64,000 nt of DNA from Rhodocyclaceae bacterium (GTDB taxonomy: Bacteria; Pseudomonadota; Gammaproteobacteria; Burkholderiales; Rhodocyclaceae). Shown here piece after piece: positions 44,240 through 53,640 of this stretch. Every line of letters begins with the position of its first letter. Position 1 is the stretch's first letter. The notes beneath the pieces were generated by a model, which saw only the letters and a list, made by a program, of their open reading frames with translations, was not told where the DNA came from and ran no database searches. The stretch covers positions 1,488,001 to 1,552,000 of the forward strand of contig JADKDD010000001.1 of NCBI GenBank assembly GCA_016718525.1, given 5' to 3'. The position numbers and the translations under genes are program-made.

Positions 44240-47200
44240 TTATGCCTTTTCGAGGTTAACCAAAAACGCCTTGTATTCCGGCGTCTGGCAATTGGCGTCG
44301 CCTACAAACGGCGTCAACGTATTGGTGATGTACCCGGGTTTCGTTTCACCCTTGAAGCCCCAGTGCAGCGGGATACCCACTGTATGGACTTTCTTGCCAT
44401 CAACGTCGAGTGCCTTGATGCGCTTGGTCACGACTGCCACCGCCTTGATGTAACCGCGGTTACTACGCACCTTCACCACATCACCGTTACCGATGCCTTT
44501 TTCCTTTGCCAGATCCTCCCCAATTTCGACAAATTGTTCGGGCTGCAAAATGGCATTGATCTTGGCGTGTTTGCTCCAGAAGTGGAAATGCTCGACCAGT
44601 CGATAGGTCGTCGCGACATACGGGAAGTCTTTTGCTTTTCCGAAGACCTCCATGTCGCCCTTGTACACTCTGGCTGCCGGGTTGCTGAGTGCTTTGGGGT
44701 TGGCGGGGTGGAACGGGTTTTTGTCGAGCGGCGTTTCAAATGGCTCGTAGTGTTCGGAGAACGGGCCTTCCGACATCGCCGGCGCAAACAAACGGGCCAC
44801 ACCCTCAGGCGTCATGATGAACGGCATGACATTTTCTTCGGGCGCAGCATCTGCACGCATGTCGGGCACGTCATTTCCGCCCCACTTGTCACCAAGCCAT
44901 TTGATCACCGCACGTTTGGGATCCCATGGCTTGCCCGCCACATCACACGATGCACGGTTGTAAAGAATACGTCGGTTGGCAGGCCACGCAAAACCCCAAT
45001 TCAGCGTCTGTCCCAGTCCCGAGGGGTCGGAGTTGTCGCGCCGCGCAGTCAAATTGCCGGCCTGCGAATAGCAACCACCGTAAATCCAGTTGCCGCAAGA
45101 AGTGCTGCCGTCGTCCCGAAGTTGCGCAAAACCTGCCAACTGTTCCCCTGCTTTGGCCAGTACCTTGGTGGCATCTTTTGGATCGAAGACGTCACCAAGC
45201 GCCTTGCCGGAAATTTCCATCAACAGTTCGTCTGGTGATGGCTTGCTGGCAATGCGATGCGGCCAGGTCAAATTCAAGATTGGTTCCGGGAACTTGCCAC
45301 CATCCTTGCTGTACATATCCTTCAGCTTGAGGTACAGGGCGGCCATGATTTCGATATCGCCCCTGGATTCCCCCGGACCGTCCGCTGCCTTCCAGTGCCA
45401 CTGGATAACGCGGCCGGAATTGGTGAACGAACCGGTTTCTTCCGCAAACAAATTGGCCGGCAATCTAAACACCTCAGTTTGTATCTTGGACGGATCGGCG
45501 GTATTGAACTCTCCAAAATCTTTCCAAAACTCCGAAGTCTCGGTCGCCAGGGGATCCATGATGACCAAATACTTGAGCTTGGCTAATCCATCACCCACCT
45601 TTTTCTTGTTTGATACTGCTGCCAGCGGATTGAAGCCTTGACAAAAGAAGCCATTGAACTTGCCCTGATACATCCGTTCGAACATGGCGAGTACATCGTA
45701 GGACGTATCCTTCTTCGGCAGCCAGTCATAGGCGTAATCATTCTTGTCAGTTGCAGCAGGCCCAAACCAAGCCTTTTGCAAACTGGTGAACCACTTTGGA
45801 AAGTTCTGCGGGAAGTTCATTTGATTCGGCCGCAACGCTTTGGGAGTACGCTTTTCCAAATAGGTTTTTCGATCGATGTCGGCGTCGACTGGTGCCCCCA
45901 TGTAGCCGGGAAGATTGTCCGAATACAGGCACATATCGGTAATTCCCTGGACATTGGCATGGCCTCGAAGTGCATTGATGCCACCGCCAGCCATGCCCAT
46001 GTTGCCGAGCAATGTCTGAATGATCGCCATGGTCCGGATATTTTGCGAGCCGACCGAATGTTGAGTCCATCCCAATGCATACAGGATAGTCATCGTCTTG
46101 TTCGGCGCAGCAGTTTCGGCGATTAATTCACATACCTTCAGGAAAGCATCCTTTGGTGTGCCGGTAACTTTGGAGACCAGGTCCGGTGTGTATCGGCTGT
46201 AATGTTTCTTCATCAGCTGAAAAACGCAATGCGGATCCTGCAGTGTCTCGTCAACCTTTGCGAATCCATCCTTGTCCACTTGATACTTCCAGGTGTCCTT
46301 GGCATAGCTGCGTTTCTCGGCGTTGTAGCCCGAGAATATTCCGTCATCAAAGCTGAAGGCTTCGTCAATCAGGAAGCTCGCGTTGCTATAACTCTTGACG
46401 TAGTCGTGATGCAACTTGTCCTTTTCGATCAGGTAATTGATTACACCGCCGAGAAAAGCGATGTCAGTCCCTGCGCGAATCGGCGCGTAGAAATCAGCTA
46501 CTGCTGCAGAACGGGTAAATCGCGGGTCGACAACCGCCAACTTCGCTTTGCGATCCTTCTTGGCTTCAATGACCCATTTGAAGCCGCAGGGATGTGCTTC
46601 GGCGGCATTGCCACCCATAACCAAAATAAAGTCGGCATTTTTAATATCGACCCAGTGGTTCGTCATCGAACCACGCCCAAATGTCGGACCCAGACTGGAT
46701 ACCGTGGGGGCGTGTCAGATGCGCGCTTGTGTGTCGAACGCTACATTGCCAAGAGAACGAAGAATCTTGTGGGTGAGGTAACCGATTTCGTTGCCTGCCG
46801 CGGACGACGCGAGAAAGCCGGTCGTGTTCCAGCGATTAACCGTTACGCCATCAGTATTTTTTTCGATGAAGTTCGCGTCGCGATCCTTCTTCATATGGGT
46901 AGCGATTCGAGTTACGGCATCGTCCCAGGAAATTCGCTTCCACTCGCTGCTTCCTGGCTCACGGACCTCTGGATATTTGAGGCGGTTCGCACTCTTCACC
47001 ATATCAAGAAGGCCGGCACCTTTCGGGCAAAGCGTGCCACGATTCACAGGATTGTCCGGATCGCCTTCGATGTGAATGATGTCCGCTTTCGCGTTCTTGG
47101 ACTTATCACCCATGGTGTAGATGAGCACCCCACAACTGACAGAGCAGTAGGGGCACATATTTCGTGTTTCAGTAGCGCGCGCCAATTTGAAAGTGCGCAC

Positions 47201-47302
47201 TTCCGCCAGCGCTGCCGTTGGTGAAAATCCCATCAGCGCGATGGAGGATCCACTTAATCCGGCACCGCAGACCTTAAAGAACTGCCGTCTCGTCACATGC
47301 AT
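44240..47302 (-). CDS. fdoG: Formate dehydrogenase alpha subunit, selenoprotein (in-frame UGA)
   Basis: Molybdo/tungsto-bis-MGD catalytic subunit, 1020 residues if the UGA at 46715-46717 is read as selenocysteine (residue 196, the same position as in E. coli FdnG/FdoG). Tat signal TRRQFFK near the N-terminus; a [4Fe-4S] site in CPYCSVSCGVLIY and GTLCPKGAG; the Sec context reads DTQARI-U-HAPTVSSLG. A SECIS-like hairpin follows the UGA directly and selA, selB and selC are downstream in the same operon, so this is one intact gene, not a broken one. GAGGAG precedes the ATG. It faces the periplasm and oxidises formate to CO2. Confidence 0.97.
46672..46717 (-). promoter_or_regulatory. Bacterial SECIS element with the UGA codon
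   Basis: Immediately after the UGA (46715-46717), CACGCCC (46714-46708) pairs perfectly with GGGCGTG (46678-46672). The upper part has CC-AGTCT-GG, i.e. a small stem with a GU-containing loop as in known fdh SECIS hairpins. It lies within the coding sequence and is the SelB binding site. Confidence 0.85.
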
Positions 47303-47489
47303 TTACCGCTCTCCTCTCAAATAAAAATTATTCTGCGGAAAAGCTGCACCAGTGAGTGATATGCTCAAGATGTCACGGCATGTCTAGCACCGGTCTTACT
47401 TATACTACTCTCCTTTTTTCGGATTTGTGAATCTCGGGTTTCGGTGATGCAAGCAGACAGAATTTCTTTGCCTGGAAGGCCTTTGCAGC

Positions 47490-47506
47490 TTCTGTCTTTG
47501 ACAGAA
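47490..47506. promoter_or_regulatory. Perfect inverted repeat in the fdo/kor control region
   Basis: TTCTGTC-TTT-GACAGAA, 7-bp arms with a 3-bp gap. It lies 188 bp upstream of the fdoG start. Could be an operator or a short hairpin; no known regulator motif was recognised. Confidence 0.4.
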
Positions 47507-47652
47507 AAGAGAAGTCAGCCCACCAGGTGCGTGAGTCCGATCTTTAGTCTGAGCACTACCAACAACGGAGCTGAATGAAAAAAGCGTTGCCGAGCAACTT
47601 GTTCACGACGGAAAGGCGAACATCCGAACGCCCCGGTGTTCATTGCTTCGCG

Positions 47653-47672
47653 AGTGACCATGGTATGTCACT
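47653..47672. promoter_or_regulatory. Inverted repeat AGTGAC-N8-GTCACT
   Basis: 6-bp perfect arms separated by 8 bp, the spacing of a dimeric regulator site. It lies 15 bp before a TTGACA hexamer. The regulator is unknown. Confidence 0.35.
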
Positions 47673-47737
47673 GGTGAAATGACGCATTGACACGATTTGA
47701 GCGCTTACTGTGGTGATTAGAAAAAATGCCGTTGGCA

Positions 47738-47761
47738 GATCAAACCATTGATCAGCGTCAA
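47738..47761 (+). promoter_or_regulatory. FNR-like box overlapping a second dyad, upstream of the kor operon
   Basis: TTGAT-CAGC-GTCAA (47748-47761) matches the FNR consensus TTGAT-N4-ATCAA at 9 of 10 positions. Overlapping it, GATCAA-ACCA-TTGATC (47738-47753) is a perfect dyad. About 200 bp before the kor start and 440 bp from fdoG. Oxygen control of one or both operons would fit; motif only. Confidence 0.45.
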
Positions 47762-47958
47762 CATAGTCCATGATGAATTGATGTAGAAGATAACTTCGGC
47801 GCCGTCGATTTATTTGACGTTTCGGCGGCGCTTGTTTAGGGTTTGCGTTTGAGTGACTGCTGTTGTCACTGAGTCAGAATTCTGGCCAGTTCCGGAAAAT
47901 TGCGTTGTTGCCGGTTTGCGTCAGGCGGGTCAATCGAATTATTGGCAGGGAGACAACT

Positions 47959-49779
47959 TTGCGGCCGACCGATACCAGCAATCCGGACTATTTCCATCGT
48001 GTGGTTGATTGTCAGTGGGCTTGCCCTGCACACACCCCGGTGCCCGAATACATACGAATGATCGGCCAAGGCCGTTATGCCGATGCCTACATGGTGAATT
48101 GGGTGTCGAATGTGTTTCCCGGAATACTTGGCCGCACCTGCGACAGGCCTTGCGAGCCGGCTTGTCGACGCGGTCGTGTGGAGGAAAACAATGGTCAGAA
48201 AGCCGAGCCGGTAGCGATCTGCCGCCTGAAACGGGTGGCGGCCGACATGAAGGGCGATGTAAAAGCACGGATGCCGACGATTGTGCCATTCAATGGCAAA
48301 CGGGTTGCCTGCGTTGGTGCAGGTCCTGCTTCGCTGACCGTTGCCCGCGACCTTGCACCGCTGGGATATGAGGTGACGGTGTTTGATGGCGAAGCCAAAG
48401 CCGGTGGTTTTATCCGCTCGCAAATCCCGCGCTTCCGACTGCCCGAATCGGTGATCGATGAGGAGACCGGGTACATTTTCGACCTGGGCGTCAAATTCCG
48501 CCACGGTGAAAGGGTCGATTCGATGCGCGAACTACTGACCCGGCATTACGATGCGGTGTTCGTGGGTTGCGGCGCGCCACGCGGACGTAACCTCGATATT
48601 CCCGGTCGGCAAGAAGCTGCCGAAAATATTCACATCGGAATTGACTGGCTGGCATCGGTGTCCTTCGGCCACATCACTGAAATCGCCCCGCGCGTCATCG
48701 TCCTTGGCGGAGGGAATACGGCGATGGATTGCTGCCGTTCGGCCAGGCGCCTTGGCGGCAGCGATGTCAAAGTCATCGTGCGTAGCGGCTTCGACGAGAT
48801 GAAGGCTTCGCCATGGGAAAAGGAGGACGCGCAGCACGAAGGAATTCCGATTCTGAATTTCCATGTGCCCTTGCGGTTTGAACATGAGAGCGGAAAGTTG
48901 ACCGGGATGAGCTTTGATGTGGTCAAGGCCGAATACGACAAGAATGGCAAACGCACACTCGTCTCTACCGGGCAGCCGGAAGTTTTCGTCGCCTGTGACG
49001 TGGTATTGATTGCCGTCGGTCAGGAAAACGCATTCCCATGGATAGAAGTGGAAACCGGTATCGCGTTTGATCATTGGGGACTGCCGGTACTCAACGAGCA
49101 TAGTTTTCAATCGACCCGGCCGGAAGTTTTCTTCGGCGGTGACTCGGCATTCGGTCCGAAAAACATCATCACGGCGGTGGCGCATGGCCATGGTGCAGCG
49201 ATCTCGATTGACCGTTTTCTAAACAAACAGGATGTCAATCAGCGACCTGCGCCTCATGTCACCATCAGCTCACAGAAAATGGGCATTCATGAATGGAGTT
49301 ACGACAACGCCATTTCGGATGATCACCGCTTCAAAGTGCCATGGGCAAAGGCCGAAACCGCGCTGGCAAATATCCGCGTCGAGGTTGAATTGGGCTTTGA
49401 CGCCGCCACGGCTTTCAAGGAAGCCAATCGCTGTCTGAACTGCGACGTGCAGACGGTATTCACCCGTGAAACCTGTATCGAATGCGATGCCTGTGTGGAC
49501 ATTTGCCCGGTCGATAGCATCACCTTTACCACCAACGGCGATGAAGGGGATTTGCGTAAGCGCTTGAAAGCACCAACGTTGAATCTTGCCCAAAGCTTGT
49601 ATGTGTCTGCCGAATTGAAAACCGGGAAGATCATGGTCAAGGACGAAGATGTCTGCCTGCATTGCGGCCTTTGTGCCGAACGCTGTCCGACCGGGGCTTG
49701 GGATATGCGTAAGTTCTTGCTAATCACCAGTCAGGCGGGTAATGCACGTTTGGGCGGCAAAGTGAAGGAGCCGGCATGA
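47959..49779 (+). CDS. GltD-like FAD/Fe-S oxidoreductase, KorC-type electron-transfer subunit
   Basis: 606-residue flavoprotein (about 66 kDa). N-terminal Cys cluster as in GltD (VVDCQWACPAHTPVPEYI; CDRPCEPACRRGR), FAD site VACVGAGPASLTVARDLAPL, NADP site VIVLGGGNTAMDCCRSARRL, and C-terminal [4Fe-4S] pairs CIECDACVDICPVD and CLHCGLCAERCPTGA. It probably passes electrons from the KorAB enzyme to NADP. The size fits the large FAD subunit of the 2-oxoglutarate:NADP oxidoreductase described from Azoarcus evansii (recalled, not checked). Start taken as TTG at 47959 with GGGAG just upstream; an earlier TTG at 47863 adds 32 non-family residues. Confidence 0.88.
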   Translation: MRPTDTSNPDYFHRVVDCQWACPAHTPVPEYIRMIGQGRYADAYMVNWVSNVFPGILGRTCDRPCEPACRRGRVEENNGQKAEPVAICRLKRVAADMKGDVKARMPTIVPFNGKRVACVGAGPASLTVARDLAPLGYEVTVFDGEAKAGGFIRSQIPRFRLPESVIDEETGYIFDLGVKFRHGERVDSMRELLTRHYDAVFVGCGAPRGRNLDIPGRQEAAENIHIGIDWLASVSFGHITEIAPRVIVLGGGNTAMDCCRSARRLGGSDVKVIVRSGFDEMKASPWEKEDAQHEGIPILNFHVPLRFEHESGKLTGMSFDVVKAEYDKNGKRTLVSTGQPEVFVACDVVLIAVGQENAFPWIEVETGIAFDHWGLPVLNEHSFQSTRPEVFFGGDSAFGPKNIITAVAHGHGAAISIDRFLNKQDVNQRPAPHVTISSQKMGIHEWSYDNAISDDHRFKVPWAKAETALANIRVEVELGFDAATAFKEANRCLNCDVQTVFTRETCIECDACVDICPVDSITFTTNGDEGDLRKRLKAPTLNLAQSLYVSAELKTGKIMVKDEDVCLHCGLCAERCPTGAWDMRKFLLITSQAGNARLGGKVKEPA

Positions 49780-51626
49780 AAAGGATCGAAGCAGTAAATG
49801 ATTTTGTTATCAAGTTTGCCAACGTCAATGGCTCCGGTTCGGCGTCGGCCAACGAACTATTCGCCAAGGCCATTCTGCGCATGGGTGTTCCGGTCAGCCC
49901 ACGCAATATTTTCCCGAGCAATATTCAGGGCATGCCGACCTGGTATGAGGCACGTGTCTGCAGCAAGGGCTATCAAGGCAGGCGCGGCGGCGTCGACATG
50001 ATGGTCGCAATGAACCCGCAAACCTGGGATGCGGATATCGCCGAGATCGAACCGGGCGGTTACCTGTTCTACGACAGCACGCGGGCAATGCCGAAATCCA
50101 AATTCCGTGAGGACATCAACGTCATCGGAATTCCGCTGACCGAGATCAGCAATAACGCGTACGCCGATGCGCGCGAGCGACAACTGTTCAAAAATATCAT
50201 TTATGTCGGCGCCCTCTCGGTGCTGCTCGATGTTGAAGCCAGCGTATTTGAAAAATTGTTTGCCGAGCAGTACAAGGGCAAGGAACGTCTGCTGGCGTCG
50301 AATATCCGTGCCTTGAATCTCGGTCGCGACTACGTCAAGCAACACATCGCTGCGCCGCTGGGCATTCGCGTTGCCCGCAGCGACCGTGTCGGTGATCAGA
50401 TTTTTACCGACGGAAACAGTGCGGCTGCGCTGGGATTCATCTATGGCGGCGCAACCGTAGCGGCGTGGTATCCGATCACGCCTTCGTCATCGGTGCCAGA
50501 GGCGTTTCAACGTTATTGCGAGAAGTTTCGCGTCGACCCGGTTAGCGGGCAGCACAACTTTGCGATTGTCCAGGCGGAAGACGAACTGGCGTCAATCGGT
50601 GTGGTGGTTGGCGCGGGATGGAATGGCGCACGAGCGTTTACCGCAACGTCTGGTCCAGGCGTTTCGCTGATGACCGAGTTCATCGGACTCGCCTATTTTG
50701 CCGAGATACCGGTCACCATCATGAATGTCCAACGCGGTGGGCCGTCTACCGGGATGCCGACACGAACCCAGCAATCCGATTTGACCGCTTGCGCCTATGC
50801 ATCGCATGGCGACACCAAACATGTCTTGCTGTTCCCTGAAGATCCACGCGAGTGTTTCGAGTTTGCTGCAGCGGCACTGGACTTGGCGGATCGACTGCAG
50901 ACCCCGATATTTCTGATGTCAGACCTGGACATCGGGATGAACCAGCGGCTGTGTAGGCCCTTTGAGTGGGATCCGGCGCGTGACTATGATCGAGGCAAAG
51001 TGATGACCGCTGCCGAGCTTGAATCCGGGCGGGATTTCGGTCGTTACAAAGACGTCGATGGGGATGGTATCCCCTGGCGCACGCTTCCCGGCACCCACCC
51101 GACGCTTGGCAGTTTTTTCACCCGCGGCAGCACGCGCGATGCGTATGCCCGCTACTCGGAGCGCGGGCCGGATTATGTCTATAACGTTCAGCGCCTGTTA
51201 AAGAAGTTCAAGACTGCAGCCTCACTCGTGCCCCAACCGGAACTTCGTCCGGCGACGCAGGCCACCAAGCTGGGTGTGATTTATTTTGGTTCGACCAGTC
51301 CGGCAATGCTCGAGTCGATTGACTTATTAGCCACAAAAGGCATCCATCTGGACGCAATGCGCTTGAAAGCGTTTCCGTTCCCCGAATCAGTTGATCAATT
51401 CATTGCCGAACACGACCTAACCTACGTCGTTGAGCAGAATCGCGATGCGCAAATGCATTCGCTGCTGGTCAACGAGTTGGACATTGATCCTGCCCGCCTG
51501 TTGCGCATACTGCACTTCGACGGAACGCCGATTACTGCCCACTTCATTACCCGCGCCATAGCCAAAAGTGCGCCCGCTGCGGCAATGGCCGCGAAAAATC
51601 TGCCCGCAAGACCGGAGGCCGCATGA
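49776..51626 (+). CDS. korA: 2-oxoacid:acceptor oxidoreductase alpha subunit
   Basis: 616 residues, a fused gamma-alpha subunit: an N-terminal gamma-type domain (FANVNGSGSASANELFAKAI, about 1-195), then the pyrimidine-binding domain (AAAWYPITPSSSVPEAF-like segment, YGGATVAAWYPITPSSS) and domain II. TSGPGVSLMTEFIGLAYFAE and GGPSTGMPTRTQQSDL are family hallmarks. Together with the next gene it decarboxylates a 2-oxoacid, probably 2-oxoglutarate, to an acyl-CoA, yielding low-potential electrons. Overlaps both neighbours by 4 bp. Confidence 0.93.
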   Translation: MKRIEAVNDFVIKFANVNGSGSASANELFAKAILRMGVPVSPRNIFPSNIQGMPTWYEARVCSKGYQGRRGGVDMMVAMNPQTWDADIAEIEPGGYLFYDSTRAMPKSKFREDINVIGIPLTEISNNAYADARERQLFKNIIYVGALSVLLDVEASVFEKLFAEQYKGKERLLASNIRALNLGRDYVKQHIAAPLGIRVARSDRVGDQIFTDGNSAAALGFIYGGATVAAWYPITPSSSVPEAFQRYCEKFRVDPVSGQHNFAIVQAEDELASIGVVVGAGWNGARAFTATSGPGVSLMTEFIGLAYFAEIPVTIMNVQRGGPSTGMPTRTQQSDLTACAYASHGDTKHVLLFPEDPRECFEFAAAALDLADRLQTPIFLMSDLDIGMNQRLCRPFEWDPARDYDRGKVMTAAELESGRDFGRYKDVDGDGIPWRTLPGTHPTLGSFFTRGSTRDAYARYSERGPDYVYNVQRLLKKFKTAASLVPQPELRPATQATKLGVIYFGSTSPAMLESIDLLATKGIHLDAMRLKAFPFPESVDQFIAEHDLTYVVEQNRDAQMHSLLVNELDIDPARLLRILHFDGTPITAHFITRAIAKSAPAAAMAAKNLPARPEAA

Positions 51627-52678
51627 CCTATCTGACCAAGCCCCATTTGCATCATCCGACCCTTACCCGCAACAAGGTCGGTTACACCCGCCGCGACTAT
51701 GAAGGCAAAATATCCACGTTATGTGCCGGTTGCGGCCACGACTCAATTTCTGCGGCAATCATCCAGGCCTGCTGGGAACTCGATATTGAACCGCATCGTG
51801 TCGCCAAGATGTCCGGCATCGGCTGCAGTTCCAAAACCCCGGATTATTTTCTCGGCGCGTCGCACGGTTTCAATACGGTTCACGGCCGCATGCCGTCGGT
51901 GTTGACCGGCGCGAACCTGGCCAATCGTGATCTGCTCTACCTCGGTATTTCAGGCGACGGCGATTCAGCTTCAATCGGCCTCGGGCAGTTTGCCAATGCC
52001 ATGCGCCGCGGCGTGCGGATGGCCTATATCGTCGAAAACAATGGCGTTTATGGTCTGACCAAGGGGCAATTCTCGGCAACCGCTGACCGTGGGTCGAAAA
52101 GCAAGAAAGGTGTCATCAACAAAGAGAGCGCGGTCGATCTGGTCGGGATTGCGTTGCAGCTCGGCGCGACGTATGTCGGACGCAGCTTCTCAGGTGACAA
52201 GGAGCAATTGGTACCGCTGATCAAAGGTGCACTGGGTCATGGCGGTGCGGCGTTTATCGATGTCATCAGTCCGTGCGTGACTTTTAACAATCACTCCGGC
52301 AGCACCAAGAGTTACGACTATGTCCGCGAACATAACGAAGCCGTCAACCGGATTGATTTCATGGTGACTCACAGTGAAATTACCACCAGCTACGCCCCTG
52401 GCGAAGTGACCGATGTGCCGCAGCACGATGGTTCAATGTTGCGCCTGCGAAAACTGCACGCTGACTATGATCCGACGGATCGCCTGGCCGCGATGAACTA
52501 CATGAACGAGCGTCACTCATTTGGCGAAGTGCTTACCGGTCTGTTGTATGTTGATTCGCACGCCAGTGATTTGCACAGCGCCCTGAACACAAGCCGTATT
52601 CCGCTCAATGCACTTGGGGTCAAAGAACTGACGCCGGGATCTGCCGTTCTAGAGAAAATCAATGCCGGATTGCGATAA
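51623..52678 (+). CDS. korB: 2-oxoacid:acceptor oxidoreductase beta subunit (TPP)
   Basis: 351 residues (about 38 kDa). TPP-binding GDGDSASIGLGQFANAMRR followed by ENNGVYGLTKGQFSAT. Cysteines for the [4Fe-4S] cluster: CAGCGHDS, GIGCSSKTP and SPCVTFNNH. Substrate assignment to 2-oxoglutarate is by the size set and the KorC neighbour, not by a residue test. Confidence 0.93.
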   Translation: MTYLTKPHLHHPTLTRNKVGYTRRDYEGKISTLCAGCGHDSISAAIIQACWELDIEPHRVAKMSGIGCSSKTPDYFLGASHGFNTVHGRMPSVLTGANLANRDLLYLGISGDGDSASIGLGQFANAMRRGVRMAYIVENNGVYGLTKGQFSATADRGSKSKKGVINKESAVDLVGIALQLGATYVGRSFSGDKEQLVPLIKGALGHGGAAFIDVISPCVTFNNHSGSTKSYDYVREHNEAVNRIDFMVTHSEITTSYAPGEVTDVPQHDGSMLRLRKLHADYDPTDRLAAMNYMNERHSFGEVLTGLLYVDSHASDLHSALNTSRIPLNALGVKELTPGSAVLEKINAGLR

Positions 52679-52718
52679 ACAATCCGCCGTTTTCACCGTT
52701 TAGAAAGCGAGGTCAATC

Positions 52719-53162
52719 ATGACAGAGCGCACAGTATTACAGTCAATTCAGGGGCAACGGGTATTGGTAACCGCTGCACCACACACCACAGTGGTGGAGG
52801 CCGCCTGCATCATGACCCGTGCCGGCTGCGGCAGTATCCTGGTCACCGAAGTTGATGGATCGCTGAGCGGAATCCTTACTGAACGCGATTTAATGACGCG
52901 TGTACTGGCCAAGGCACGCGATCCCGCCAAAACAGCGGTGGCCGAAGTGATGACGCGCCACCCGTATTGTGTTGGCCCGGAAATGCCAGTTTCGGAGGCT
53001 GTGGTCATCATGATAGAACGAGGATTCCGGCACTTGCCTATCGTGTCCAAAGATACCAAGATCATGGGCGTGTTCTCGGTACGAGATGCCTTGCCGCGCG
53101 AGATTGATGCCGCGGAATCGCTTGCCGAATTTCGCGACCAAATGAATGATGCGCTCGGCTGA
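52719..53162 (+). CDS. CBS-domain protein of the kor operon
   Basis: 147-residue protein made of one CBS pair (AGCGSILVTEVDGSLSGILT and RGFRHLPIVSKDTKIMGVFS) with nothing else. CBS pairs bind adenine nucleotides, so it may sense energy state or NAD(P)H for the oxidoreductase. It follows korB by 40 bp with AAGCGAGG in front. Inference only as to role. Confidence 0.9.
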   Translation: MTERTVLQSIQGQRVLVTAAPHTTVVEAACIMTRAGCGSILVTEVDGSLSGILTERDLMTRVLAKARDPAKTAVAEVMTRHPYCVGPEMPVSEAVVIMIERGFRHLPIVSKDTKIMGVFSVRDALPREIDAAESLAEFRDQMNDALG

Positions 53163-53263
53163 AGTGACCAGGAAGGTGTCTGCATCGTCGCTCCGTTGAA
53201 ACAACCACGATCGGGTTGCCGGTTAAACTGCGTGTTGCATTGACAACACCAGATGAGAATTTG

Positions 53264-53632
53264 ATGACCGCAACAAATCACAACTCACGATGCACGATAT
53301 ATGGCATCAAGCATTGCGACACCATGAAGAAGGCCTTTGCCTGGTGCGCAGCGCATGACGTTGCCTACGACTTTCATGATTACAAAAAACAGGGCGTTCC
53401 GCGTGAAAAGCTGGTCGCCTGGTGCAAGCTTGTCGGTTGGAAGAGTCTGCTCAACACCAAGGGAACGACATGGCGACGACTCGATCCGGAACCGGTGATT
53501 ACTGCACAGGGACAAGCGGTGGCGCTGATGCTTGAACACACCAGCCTGATTCGTCGCCCGGTGGTGGAAACCACCGATGGGCGGGTGCTGGTAGGTTTTG
53601 ATCCGACCTTGTTCGATAGCTTCGTGCGCTGA
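53264..53632 (+). CDS. ArsC/Spx-family reductase-like protein (YffB type)
   Basis: 122-residue thioredoxin-fold protein. TIYGIKHCDTMKKAFAWC has the single active-site Cys of the YffB subgroup, followed by YDFHDYKKQGVP and NTKGTTWRRLD; the end LIRRPVVETTDGRVLVGFD is typical. YffB-type proteins are probably glutathione-dependent reductases; arsenate resistance is not implied. Start at the ATG of MTATNHNSRC; 16 further codons upstream are open but unsupported. It ends 8 bp before hslO. Confidence 0.9.
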   Translation: MTATNHNSRCTIYGIKHCDTMKKAFAWCAAHDVAYDFHDYKKQGVPREKLVAWCKLVGWKSLLNTKGTTWRRLDPEPVITAQGQAVALMLEHTSLIRRPVVETTDGRVLVGFDPTLFDSFVR

Positions 53633-53640
53633 GTCAGACG

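Larger units (their letters stand above)
47303..47958. other. Divergent control region between fdoG and the kor operon
   Basis: About 650 bp with no convincing gene, AT-richer than its surroundings. It must hold the fdo promoter (leftward) and the kor promoter (rightward). Four dyads are visible and the two best are listed separately; a further pair is GCGCCG (47799-47804) with CGGCGC (47826-47831), possibly an attenuator stem. A TTGACA at 47687-47692 has no good -10 at normal spacing. The region has an open frame from 47863 that joins the kor gene but looks non-coding. Confidence 0.6.

Noticed and set aside
46666..46717. UGA in fdoG splitting it into two reading frames (frameshift or pseudogene)
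   Set aside because: Same position and context as Sec196 of E. coli formate dehydrogenases, with a SECIS hairpin and selABC in the same operon.
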